Below are positions 37,930 to 45,747 of a DNA stretch of 64,000 bases, one piece after another (position 1 is the stretch's first letter; the number at the start of each line of letters is the position of its first letter). The stretch lies in contig NZ_CP025198.1 in NCBI RefSeq assembly GCF_003325455.1, forward strand, positions 806,001 to 870,000, in the 5' to 3' direction. The position numbers were made by a program, and so were the translations under genes. Below the pieces are notes generated by a model. That model saw only the letters and a list, made by a program, of their open reading frames with translations, did no database searches and was not told where the DNA came from. The DNA is from Acidipropionibacterium virtanenii. Lineage in GTDB: Bacteria > Actinomycetota > Actinomycetes > Propionibacteriales > Propionibacteriaceae.

Positions 37930-38248
37930 GTGGTCGTATTCCTGTCCACGATTCTACGCTGTGACCCCCTTCCCCCAGTCTCGAACGCCCGCGTCCAGCT
38001 ACGCGGAGAACGGTCCGGCGACACCGGACGACGTACCATCCGAACCCAGCCGGAGCACCCGTCGTCGCAAGTGCCATGAGCACACGCCAGAGCCAGAACA
38101 ACGAACCGTCCCAGACGACCGACCATGCCCAGCCGAAGAGAGGGCCGACGCCGATCACCTGACTCACCGGCACGATCAGCGCGAGGACCATCAGCGCTCG
38201 GTGCCGGCAGCGCTGGCGCTCGGACCGTAGTGCGTGGTGCTGTCGCGC
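37930..38248. other. Gene-poor, probably decayed interval
   Basis: No intact gene is seen. On the minus strand 38191-38028 encodes a strongly hydrophobic run (LALIVPVSQVIGVGPLFGWA, then WLWRVLMALATTGAPAGFG) like two membrane helices, which then turns into Arg-rich nonsense. It could be the remnant of a small membrane protein. No ribosome-binding site precedes it. Confidence 0.4.
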
Positions 38249-39316
38249 TCAGCCGATCCGGTCCCCCTGCACGGGACCTTCCGTGTTGGGCTTCCAGCCG
38301 AGTTCCGGTGCCACATGCCTGGCGAAGCTCTCCAGGATGTGGAGGTTCAGATCCACGCCGGCCTGGGACGGGATGGTCAGCATGAGGGTGTCCGCGGCCT
38401 GCACGGCGGCGTCGGCCTTCAGCTGTTCGATCAGCTTGTCGGGCTCATCCGTGTAGGTGCGGCCAAATGTCGCCCGCCCATTGTCGATGATCCCGATCTG
38501 GTCGGAGTCCTCGCCGGGGCGCATGCCGAACAGGTGACGGTCCTGCTCGGTGACGATGGGGAACACGCTGCGCGAGACCGACACGCGGGGACTGCCGGTG
38601 TGGCCCGCCTCCTTGTAGGCGGTGCGGAAGCGCTCGATCTGTTCGGCCTGGAGGTCGCCGAACGCAGCGCCGGTCGCCTCGGTGAGCAGGGTCGAGCTCA
38701 TGAGGTTCAGGCCCATGCGCCCCGTTCGCTCGGCCGTGTCCCTGGATCCTGCGCCCCACCAGATGTGGGAGAAGAGATCCTCGGACTGCGGCTCGATGCG
38801 CAGAGGGGCATGGGGAGCGGCGTCGGACATGTAGGGCTGCGCCGCCGCACGGGTCATCGGCGTGCCCTGGATGGCCTGCAGGAAGGTCTCGAACTTCTCC
38901 TGCGCAATGTCTGCGCCGCGCGGGTCGGTCGAGCCGGTGTAGCCGAAGGACTCCCACCCGCGGTCGGCCGCCTCGGGGGCGCCGCGGGAGACCCCCAGTG
39001 CCACGCGTCCGTCGGCGATGAGATCGAGGGCTCCGGCCTCCTCCGCCAGATACAGCGGGTTCTCGTAACGCATGTCGATGACGCCGGTGCCCACCTCGAT
39101 GCGCTCGGTGGTGGCGGCGATCGCCGACAGCAGCGGCATCGGGGATGCCGCCTGGCGGGCGAAGTGATGCACCCGGAAGTAGGCGCCGTTGACGCCGATC
39201 TCGTCGGCGCCCCGAGCGATCTCGATGGCCTCGTGCAGGGCCCGGCGGGCGTCCGGGTCGTAGGGCCCGGTACCCCGGCCGTAGTGGCCGAATGAGAGGA
39301 ATCCGAAACTCTTCAT
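38249..39316 (-). CDS. LLM class (luciferase-like) flavin-dependent oxidoreductase
   Basis: The 355-residue TIM-barrel protein has the luciferase-like monooxygenase layout: an N-terminal strand MKSFGFLSFGHY, GADEIGVNGAYFRVHHFARQ, RIEVGTGVIDMRYENPLYLA and LIADGRVALGVSRGAP. These enzymes use reduced FMN or F420; the substrate is unknown. It lies next to an MFS exporter in the same direction with a 65-nt gap, so both could serve detoxification of one compound. Confidence 0.87.
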   Translation of the reverse strand: MKSFGFLSFGHYGRGTGPYDPDARRALHEAIEIARGADEIGVNGAYFRVHHFARQAASPMPLLSAIAATTERIEVGTGVIDMRYENPLYLAEEAGALDLIADGRVALGVSRGAPEAADRGWESFGYTGSTDPRGADIAQEKFETFLQAIQGTPMTRAAAQPYMSDAAPHAPLRIEPQSEDLFSHIWWGAGSRDTAERTGRMGLNLMSSTLLTEATGAAFGDLQAEQIERFRTAYKEAGHTGSPRVSVSRSVFPIVTEQDRHLFGMRPGEDSDQIGIIDNGRATFGRTYTDEPDKLIEQLKADAAVQAADTLMLTIPSQAGVDLNLHILESFARHVAPELGWKPNTEGPVQGDRIG

Positions 39317-39381
39317 ACCGTCATCAAGGTCGTTGACGTGTCAATTATTCCCGAGGCGCCTTCAGCCCCGCACGACCCGCG

Positions 39382-40779
39382 TCATCTCCCGCCCCTGGCC
39401 GCCGGGACCGGCTGTCGCATCCCCGCATAGTGACTCGACAGCCTGCGGTACTGCGGCGAGACGAAGGCCAGCGCCACGGCGGCCAGCATGACCAGCCCCG
39501 CGATGAGGAACATGAGGGCGATCCCGCGGGTGTCGCCGCTGCCGAGCAACCACCCCAGCATGTGCCGCCCCGAACCTTCCCGCATCCAGGGGATGATTGC
39601 GAACTCCGCGACCGGCGCCACCAGAAAGGCGGAGACGGGGGTGGCGGCGCTCTCCAGACTCTGCGCGAAGCCGAAGACCCGGCCCTGCCGCTCGAAGGGC
39701 ACCACGCGCTGCAGGATCGTCTGCTCGGACGCCTCGGCGGCCGGGATCATGCACATGTAGACGAAGATGCCCACGGCGAACAGCAGCCAGGACTCCCGGA
39801 TCGCGAAGACGCCGCCCACCGCCGCCACGCCGATATTCACCGCGAGCAGGGTCCGGACCGGATTCGAGCCAAGGCCCGTCCTGGCGATGATCGCCCCGCC
39901 CACGATGAACCCGATACTGGTGACCCCCATGACGACTCCCCAGGCCTGAGCGCTCATCAGCTCCAGGCCGTACGGGTCCATGAGGGCCATGTAGACCCCG
40001 CCCACCAGGTTGTTGAAGCAGGTGAAGATGATCAGCGCGAAGAGTCCGGGCACTGAGCGGATGGCAGCGATCGAGCCGGCGAGATCCACCCGGTCCCGCA
40101 GGGTCGGGAGACCGTCCGGCACCGGGGCGGCCGCGCCCTCCCAGTCAGAAGCGGCATCGGCCTCAGAGGCTGCTCGAGGCGCTGTCGCGATACGGTCCTC
40201 GGGGATCGAGATGGTCACCAGATGGGCGAATGCGACGCCTGTCGCCGACAGGGCGATCAGCAGCGTGGGGCCCATGCCCAGGTACCCGATGGCCAGGCCT
40301 GAGAACACCGACGTCACCATGAATGCGATGCCCTGCACCATGCCCACCAGACCGTTGGCCTTGTCCCGCCGGCCGTCGGGGACCAGCAGGGTGACCGTGG
40401 TGGACAGCGCGATATTGCGCATGTTCTCCACCACGCTGCCCGCGAGGATCACGACGATGAACGCCCAGAAGGCGGGGGAGGCGACGCTGAGGAAGGCGCT
40501 GTCGGGCAGGGCGATCCACATGCCCGCGGCCAGGAGGTACATGCTGAAGGTGATGATCTGCGCGATCACCATGACCTTCTTCTTGCGGTTGTGGTCGACG
40601 ATGACCCCGAACGCCAAGGAGCACACGGCCACCAGGGCCATATAGCCACCGCCGACGATTCCGGTGGCCAGCACCGATCGGGTCTCGATGTAGATCCAGA
40701 AGGTGAGCGCGAACCAGAGGAAGCTCGTGGTCACGTTCGCGAGCAGGGTGTTGACCAGGACGTGATGGAAGTTCTTCAC
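39382..40779 (-). CDS. MFS transporter
   Basis: It has 465 residues with about 12 membrane helices and a hydrophilic central loop near 205-235. The loop after helix 2 (GVIVDHNRKKKVMVIAQ) is the MFS motif A region. The sequence type (MVQGIAFMVTSVFSGLAIG, ERQGRVFGFAQSLESAATP) is that of MFS_3-like permeases that export drugs or siderophores. The transported compound is unknown. It is probably cotranscribed with the luciferase-like oxidoreductase. Confidence 0.87.
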   Translation of the reverse strand: MKNFHHVLVNTLLANVTTSFLWFALTFWIYIETRSVLATGIVGGGYMALVAVCSLAFGVIVDHNRKKKVMVIAQIITFSMYLLAAGMWIALPDSAFLSVASPAFWAFIVVILAGSVVENMRNIALSTTVTLLVPDGRRDKANGLVGMVQGIAFMVTSVFSGLAIGYLGMGPTLLIALSATGVAFAHLVTISIPEDRIATAPRAASEADAASDWEGAAAPVPDGLPTLRDRVDLAGSIAAIRSVPGLFALIIFTCFNNLVGGVYMALMDPYGLELMSAQAWGVVMGVTSIGFIVGGAIIARTGLGSNPVRTLLAVNIGVAAVGGVFAIRESWLLFAVGIFVYMCMIPAAEASEQTILQRVVPFERQGRVFGFAQSLESAATPVSAFLVAPVAEFAIIPWMREGSGRHMLGWLLGSGDTRGIALMFLIAGLVMLAAVALAFVSPQYRRLSSHYAGMRQPVPAARGGR

Positions 40780-40862
40780 GGGGCCCTCCTCGGTAGCTGC
40801 GGCGAAAGCCGGATCTCACTGACCGGTCACACTATGCACGCCGGGTCCGACAGTTCTGTCGA

Positions 40863-40905
40863 CGGAGGAGACGACTCCGCGTCGCTCCGCTCCTGCCTCC
40901 TCGAG
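40863..40905. repeat. Hairpin resembling the dispersed repeat (copy D, weak)
   Basis: CGGAG-GAGACGA-CTCCG is followed by CGTCGCTCCGCTCC. The GAGACGACTCC core and the following CGCTC tract resemble the first half of copies A to C, but the rest does not align. It lies after the dtd stop and may simply be its terminator. Confidence 0.3.
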
Positions 40906-40949
40906 CGGGTCGGGTCTGCGTGCCCGGTTTGGGCTTCCCGCGTCCGGCC

Positions 40950-41387
40950 TCAGCGCCAGGTGTCAGAGTCGATGATGATCGTCACCGGGCCGTCGTTGGT
41001 CAGGCAGACCTTCATGTCGGCGCCGAAGATGCCGGTCTCGACGTGGGCGCCCAGGGTGCGCAGATGCTCGGCGAAGTGATCGATGAGGGGTTCGGAGACC
41101 GGCCCGGGAGCGGCGGCGCTCCAGGTGGGGCGGCGTCCCTTGCGGGTTCCCGCGTAGAGGGTGAACTGGCTGATCACCAGCAGGGGCGCCCCGACGTCCG
41201 AGGCCGACTTCTCGTCGGCAAGGATGCGCAGCCCCCACACCTTGGATGCCACCTTCTCCACCACCGCGGGGGTGTCGTCGTGGGTGATTCCCGCCAGGAT
41301 CACCAGGCCCGGGGAGGGAAGCTCGCCGACCAGCCGCCCGTCGACCCGGACCGATCCCTCAACGGCCCGCTGGACGACGACTCTCAT
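40950..41387 (-). CDS. dtd: D-aminoacyl-tRNA deacylase
   Basis: Dtd frees tRNAs charged with D-amino acids or glycine. It has [17 protein letters not shown] at the start, the active-site loop [19 protein letters not shown] and the second motif [12 protein letters not shown]; 145 residues is normal. The ATG overlaps the stop of a small Cys-rich gene (ATGA), so both are translated together. Confidence 0.95.
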   Translation of the reverse strand: MRVVVQRAVEGSVRVDGRLVGELPSPGLVILAGITHDDTPAVVEKVASKVWGLRILADEKSASDVGAPLLVISQFTLYAGTRKGRRPTWSAAAPGPVSEPLIDHFAEHLRTLGAHVETGIFGADMKVCLTNDGPVTIIIDSDTWR

Positions 41388-41536
41388 CGGGACGCGCCGT
41401 CCTGCTCCTCCTGGCTGGCCGCGCGGCAGTGGCAGCGCTCATCGACGGGGACCCCGGAAAGGGCCTGGTCGATGTGCTCGCCGCATCCCTCCCAGGTCGG
41501 TCGTCCGCAGGTCGGGCAGGTGACGCGGTGGCACAT
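41384..41536 (-). CDS. Small Cys-rich (zinc ribbon-like) protein, 50 aa
   Basis: It reads [19 protein letters not shown] and later [17 protein letters not shown]. Cys residues form CxxC and CHC-type pairs and fit one zinc site. Proteins of this pattern are widespread in actinobacteria and have no known role. GAGAGGAT lies upstream of the ATG. Its coupling to dtd suggests a part in translation quality or an adaptor, which is inference. Confidence 0.7.
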   Translation of the reverse strand: MCHRVTCPTCGRPTWEGCGEHIDQALSGVPVDERCHCRAASQEEQDGASR

Positions 41537-41718
41537 GGGCAGATCCTCTCGAGCGGTCCTGTGCAGCGGCGCAGGACAGGGTGCGATGTCGGGGCCGCCG
41601 TCCAGACGGCCGCAAACGATGCTACGACACGATCCGGGCGCATGACATGACGAAGGCTCTGGCGTGGTCCGTTCCCCGCGTTCGGCGGACGTTCCGCCCG
41701 CTGACGTAGAATCTGCGG

Positions 41719-41826
41719 ATGGCCACCTTCGATCTCGTCGCCCTCGTGGCTGTCTGCGTGCTGACCGCACTGGCCCTGCTCGGCTGGACGGTCCTGCTGC
41801 TGACCCGGGGGCCCGGGGACGAGTGA
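41719..41826 (+). CDS. Small single-span membrane protein, 35 aa
   Basis: The frame reads MATFDLVALVAVCVLTALAL, then LGWTVLLLTRGPGDE, one hydrophobic helix with an acidic tail. A -10 box TAGAAT (41707-41712) lies 6 nt before the ATG, the spacing of the leaderless genes in this window. It precedes nitrobindin by 46 nt. Codon use (G/C third positions) is like real genes. Function unknown. Confidence 0.5.
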   Translation: MATFDLVALVAVCVLTALALLGWTVLLLTRGPGDE

Positions 41827-41872
41827 CCGGCCGGGTCCCTGCCCGGCCGCCGATCCGAGTTCAAGAGGACAT

Positions 41873-42370
41873 ATGCCCTTCCAGATCCCTGACAACCTTG
41901 ACAACACCCTCATGCCCGTGGCCTGGATGATCGGCCACTGGGAGGGAGACGGCCACGGCGTCGCTCCCGGCGGGGGCGAGCTGAGCTTCGGATGCCAAAT
42001 CGACTTCACCGACAACGGTGGGGACTACCTGCACTACATCTGCCAGACCTTCACCAAGAAGAGCGACGGCACCCCTGAGGCCGCGCTGTGGATGGAGACC
42101 GGATTCTGGCGTCCCCGGCTCGACGGGACGATCGACGTCGTGATGGCGGCCCCCGAGGGCTGGGCGGAGCTGTGGACCGGAACGATCGACGGCGCGAAGA
42201 TCGAACTGGTGACCGACGCCGTGGCCCGCAGCAAGGACGCCACCGTCTCCTACACCGGAGGCCGGCGGCTCTACGGGCAGGTCGAGGGCGACCTCATGTG
42301 GGCCTACGACCGGGCGACCACCGAGGCCCCGCTCGCCCCCCACATGTGGGCCCGGCTGGCGAGGGCCTGA
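41873..42370 (+). CDS. Nitrobindin-like heme-binding protein (FABP family)
   Basis: It has 165 residues forming a 10-strand barrel. WMIGHWEGDGHG is the family's GxWxGxG motif and the C-terminal PHMWARL carries the axial His of nitrobindins. Nitrobindins bind ferric heme and isomerise peroxynitrite in studied cases. AAGAGGA lies upstream of the ATG. ygfZ starts 2 nt after the stop, so they are one operon. Confidence 0.87.
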   Translation: MPFQIPDNLDNTLMPVAWMIGHWEGDGHGVAPGGGELSFGCQIDFTDNGGDYLHYICQTFTKKSDGTPEAALWMETGFWRPRLDGTIDVVMAAPEGWAELWTGTIDGAKIELVTDAVARSKDATVSYTGGRRLYGQVEGDLMWAYDRATTEAPLAPHMWARLARA

Positions 42371-42372
42371 CG

Positions 42373-43308
42373 ATGGGCGCCCCAGTTCTTCTCACCGAGG
42401 GGCCCGACGCCGGTCTGGTCTCGCACCTGGACAACCCCAACCTGGAGCAGCGCCGCATCGACTCCTCCTGGGTGGGCCTGGGCAACCGCGACATCCTGTC
42501 CGTCAGCGGCCCCGACCGGCTCGTTTGGCTCCATTCGCTGACCACCCAGTTCCTGGAGGGCCTGGAACCCGGGCGCGCCATCACCGCCCTGGTGCTGTCC
42601 CCGACCGGCCACGTCGAGCACCTGCTTCGCGGGGTCGACGACGGGAAGACGTTCTGGGCCTGGACCGATGCCGGACGCGGCCCGGCGCTGGTGGGCTGGC
42701 TCGATTCGATGCGCTTCATGATGCGGGTCGAGGTGCTCGCCCATCCGGAGCTGAGGCTCGTGTGGACCGGCCGCGACGTGCCCCCGCCCGACGGCGTCGT
42801 GTCGATGGACTCGGAGGTGGCCGGAGGACACGAGCTGCTGCTCCCCGACGACGCCGGGGATCCCCGGGCCCCGCAGGCCGGGGTGCGTGCCTGGGAGGCG
42901 TCGAGGATCGAGGCCGGGGTGCCGCGGATCGGCCTGGACACCGATGAGCGGACCATCCCCAACGAGATCGGCCTCTACGGAACCCACCTGGACAAGGGCT
43001 GCTACCGCGGTCAGGAGACGGTCGCGAGGGTCCACACCATGGGCCGCCCGCCGCGCCGGCTCACCCGCCTGACGCTGGACGGCTCCGGGACGGAGCTGCC
43101 CGAGCCGGGTGCCGAGATCACCCTCGAGGGACGCCGGGTCGGCGTTCTGGGCTCGGTGGCCGTGCATCATGAGGACGGTCCGATCGCGCTGTGCCTGCTG
43201 CGCCGCTCGACGGATCCCGAGGCCACCCTGGACGTGGCCGGGGTGACAGCCGGCCAGGAGATTCTGGTGGACCCGCAGGTGGGCCTGCACGTCCGCCCGA
43301 TACTCTGA
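42373..43308 (+). CDS. ygfZ: Folate-binding YgfZ/GcvT-like protein
   Basis: YgfZ binds folate and helps Fe-S cluster enzymes. The diagnostic motif KGCYRGQE is at about residue 215, after a GcvT-like N-terminal domain (DILSVSGPDRLVWLHSLTTQ). It has 311 residues from ATG 42373; the upstream part of the open frame overlaps nitrobindin and is noise. It is coupled to nitrobindin, and both concern metal cofactors. Confidence 0.92.
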   Translation: MGAPVLLTEGPDAGLVSHLDNPNLEQRRIDSSWVGLGNRDILSVSGPDRLVWLHSLTTQFLEGLEPGRAITALVLSPTGHVEHLLRGVDDGKTFWAWTDAGRGPALVGWLDSMRFMMRVEVLAHPELRLVWTGRDVPPPDGVVSMDSEVAGGHELLLPDDAGDPRAPQAGVRAWEASRIEAGVPRIGLDTDERTIPNEIGLYGTHLDKGCYRGQETVARVHTMGRPPRRLTRLTLDGSGTELPEPGAEITLEGRRVGVLGSVAVHHEDGPIALCLLRRSTDPEATLDVAGVTAGQEILVDPQVGLHVRPIL

Positions 43309-43350
43309 CTGCACCTCCCCGGCAGGGAGGAGATGACGAGGAGAACACGA

Positions 43351-44748
43351 GTGCCGAAGAGGGTCGACTTCAACAAGACGCAGAAGCTGATCACCGCCCT
43401 GATTGACGTGGCGGTGTTCGTCGGCTGCCTCTTCCTATCTTTCTATCTGCGATTTTTCACCTCGCTCGGATTCATTCCGGCCAGGAATCTGAATGACGCC
43501 AAGGCCGCCATGCTGACGTCGGCCATCGGGTTTCTGGTGATCAATGTGTTGTCCGGCATCTATGTGCTGTACAACAAGACGCTGCTGGATGTCTGGATCG
43601 TCACCGTGGTGGATCAGGTGCTCATCACCGTCCTCATCATGGCGCTCACCTTCGCCGGCCGCTGGTTCGCCTTCCCGCGGTCGGTGCTGATCATCAATCT
43701 GGTCGTCAGCATCATCGCACTGCTGGCCTGGAGAAGCGTCGTGTTCTGGGCCTACAGCCGCTTCCGCGGGGCCAAACGGGTCATGGTGCTCGGTCTTCCC
43801 GGGCAGCTCAGCGGGCCGGTGCTGAACTACATGTCCAACAAGAGCCGGCGTCACCGTCTGACCCATGTGGTGGAGGGGCACTACCTCGAGCAGATCCGCG
43901 GCCATCTCGACGAGTTCGACACCGCACATGTTTCCGATGCGATTCCAGCTGCGGATCGGAATGCCATCTACGATCTCCTTCTCAGCGAGGACAAGGAGAT
44001 ATTTCTTACGACCAGTTTTGAACATCTTCTGCTGGTGAATCCGACGATCATGAGTATTGAGGACGAGTCGATCATCGCGGCGAGTCCGTTCAAGATCCCT
44101 GCGGAGTTCGACGTCATCAAGAGGTTCTTCGACGCGCTGGTGGCGCTCATCGGTCTCATCATCGCCTCGCCGGTGATGCTGGTGACCGCGGTCCTGGTGA
44201 AGGTGACGTCCCCCGGGCCGGTGTTCTATCGGCAGACCCGGATCACCAAGGGCGGCAAGGAGTTCAAGATCCTCAAGTTCCGCTCGATGAGCGCCACCGC
44301 GGAGAAGGAGTCGGGGCCGATGCTGGCCACCACCAACGATCCGCGGGTGACGACGGTCGGCAAGTACATCCGCAGCCTGCGGATCGATGAGCTGCCACAG
44401 CTCATCAATGTGCTGGTGGGGGACATGTCGATGGTGGGCCCACGCCCTGAGCGGCCCTTCTTCGTCGAGCAGTTCCAGTCCCAGAACGCCCACTACAAGC
44501 TGCGGCACAATGTGCGCGCCGGTCTGACGGGATACGCGCAGGTCTACGGGAAGTACGCCTCGGACTTCGCCAGCAAACTCAACTTCGACCTCATCTACAT
44601 CAAGCAGTACTCGCTGGTCCTCGACGTGAAGATCATGATCCAGACCATCAAGATCCTCTTCGACAAGGTCTCTTCCCGGGGAGTCGACGAGGAGGAGGAG
44701 CGCGACACCTCGGTGAGTCTGCCCTCAGGGGTGCAGCAGCTCAGCTGA
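43351..44748 (+). CDS. Polyprenyl-phosphate sugar phosphotransferase
   Basis: The enzyme adds a sugar phosphate to a lipid carrier, the first step of a capsule or exopolysaccharide. Four N-terminal membrane helices (about 10-130) precede a CoA-binding-like middle part, a helix at about 255-280 and the catalytic domain (FYRQTRITKGGKEFKILKFR, RSLRIDELPQLINVLVGDM, SMVGPRPERPFF). A GTG start at 43351 with GAGGAG 8 nt before is preferred to ATG 43333, whose site is too close; this gives 465 residues. No glycosyltransferases accompany it here. Codons in the first part are less GC-biased than in the neighbours. Confidence 0.9.
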   Translation: MPKRVDFNKTQKLITALIDVAVFVGCLFLSFYLRFFTSLGFIPARNLNDAKAAMLTSAIGFLVINVLSGIYVLYNKTLLDVWIVTVVDQVLITVLIMALTFAGRWFAFPRSVLIINLVVSIIALLAWRSVVFWAYSRFRGAKRVMVLGLPGQLSGPVLNYMSNKSRRHRLTHVVEGHYLEQIRGHLDEFDTAHVSDAIPAADRNAIYDLLLSEDKEIFLTTSFEHLLLVNPTIMSIEDESIIAASPFKIPAEFDVIKRFFDALVALIGLIIASPVMLVTAVLVKVTSPGPVFYRQTRITKGGKEFKILKFRSMSATAEKESGPMLATTNDPRVTTVGKYIRSLRIDELPQLINVLVGDMSMVGPRPERPFFVEQFQSQNAHYKLRHNVRAGLTGYAQVYGKYASDFASKLNFDLIYIKQYSLVLDVKIMIQTIKILFDKVSSRGVDEEEERDTSVSLPSGVQQLS

Positions 44749-44796
44749 GGGCCCGTCGGGGATCGGTGATTGGCCTGCGAGGCCCCCACCCCCCAA

Positions 44797-44875
44797 GGAG
44801 CAATCACTCCCAACACGCCGTGCCACAGCTCTGGCGGGCGCCAGGACGGCGTGTTGAGAACCGATGCTCCCCGAT
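44797..44875 (+). repeat. 79-bp structured direct repeat, left copy
   Basis: Outer GGAGCAATC/GATGCTCC, middle CAACACGCCGT/ACGGCGTGTTG and inner CTGGCG-GG-CGCCAG arms fold into one long stem. An almost identical copy (4 changes in 79) lies 841 bp further on, on the other side of the DUF433-DUF5615 pair. It also follows the sugar transferase gene and could act as its terminator. Confidence 0.8.
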
Positions 44876-44920
44876 CAAGGGATGTCAACCTGTTCCAGAC
44901 AGTCGAGATAGAATCGGGCT

Positions 44921-45160
44921 ATGAGCGCCCTAGTCAGCCGCCTCGACAGGATCACCGTGAGCCCGTCCGTGTGCCATGGTGCGCCCACCATTCGCGGAAT
45001 GCGGTTGCGAGTGCAGGACGTGCTTGAACTGCTTGCCTCGGGTATGAGCTACGAAGAGATTCTCAACGACTACGACGAGCTGGAGCGCGACGATATCCTG
45101 GCCGCGATCGAGTACGCGGCGCTGGACTCGTCGGCGCGCGCGCTTCGCGTGGCCTCGTGA
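44921..45160 (+). CDS. DUF433 antitoxin-like protein
   Basis: It has 79 residues. GAPTIRGMRLRVQDVLELLASGMSYEEIL is a compact winged-helix-like DNA-binding module of the DUF433 family, the usual partner of DUF5615 toxins. The acidic YDELERDDILAAIEYA follows, typical of the family. It starts 45 nt after the left repeat and ends 8 nt before the toxin gene. It should repress its own operon and neutralise the partner. Confidence 0.88.
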   Translation: MSALVSRLDRITVSPSVCHGAPTIRGMRLRVQDVLELLASGMSYEEILNDYDELERDDILAAIEYAALDSSARALRVAS

Positions 45161-45168
45161 GCTGAGCC

Positions 45169-45531
45169 ATGGCTCGTTTTCTCGTCGACCAACAGTTGCC
45201 TGGCGCGCTGGCGCATCATCTCAGGACCTTGGGTCACGATGCGAAGCACGTCAAGGATTATCCGGGAGGTTCGACCCTTCCCGATAATGAAATCGCCCGC
45301 ATCGCCGATGCAGAAGAGCGCATCGTGGTCACCAAGGACGACGATTTCCGAGCTTCGCATATTCTGAGCCGTCGCCCGGCCAGGCTGCTCCACGTCACAT
45401 GCGGGAACATCTCTACCAGGGATCTGCTCGCCCTCGTTGACGAGCACTACGCGGCACTGGAGGTGGCGGTGGCCGAGTACAACTTCATCGAAATCAACCG
45501 ACCCGGCATCACCGTTCACGACCCGAGCTAG
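45169..45531 (+). CDS. DUF5615 PIN-like toxin
   Basis: It has 120 residues. FLVDQQLPGALAHHLRTLGHD at the start (with the acidic D and a DxxxP-like turn), then IVVTKDDDFRASHIL with the central acidic cluster, are the PIN-like nuclease motifs of DUF5615. All acidic residues expected for metal binding are present, so the toxin looks active. The 5' partner is the DUF433 antitoxin. The target RNA is unknown. Confidence 0.87.
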   Translation: MARFLVDQQLPGALAHHLRTLGHDAKHVKDYPGGSTLPDNEIARIADAEERIVVTKDDDFRASHILSRRPARLLHVTCGNISTRDLLALVDEHYAALEVAVAEYNFIEINRPGITVHDPS

Positions 45532-45637
45532 CGGAGATACGGTCACCTCAAGATCACTCCGCCGACGGTCTCAGGGGTAGAGACATCCGGAGGTCCTGAA
45601 GAATCAAGGGAATCTCTGGGGCGAGTGCCTCCCTCCA

Positions 45638-45716
45638 GGAGCAATCACTCCCAACACGCCGTCCCACAGCTCTGGCGGGCGCCAGGACGGCGAGTTGGGA
45701 GCCGATGCTCCCCGAT
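45638..45716 (+). repeat. 79-bp structured direct repeat, right copy
   Basis: It is the same length, direction and fold as the left copy. In this copy TCCCAACACGCCGTCC pairs with GGACGGCGAGTTGGGA with a single mismatch. It lies between the ends of the convergent DUF5615 and L,D-transpeptidase genes. Confidence 0.8.
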
Positions 45717-45747
45717 AGAAGGGAACTCGTCCGGTTGGCGGCTCGGC

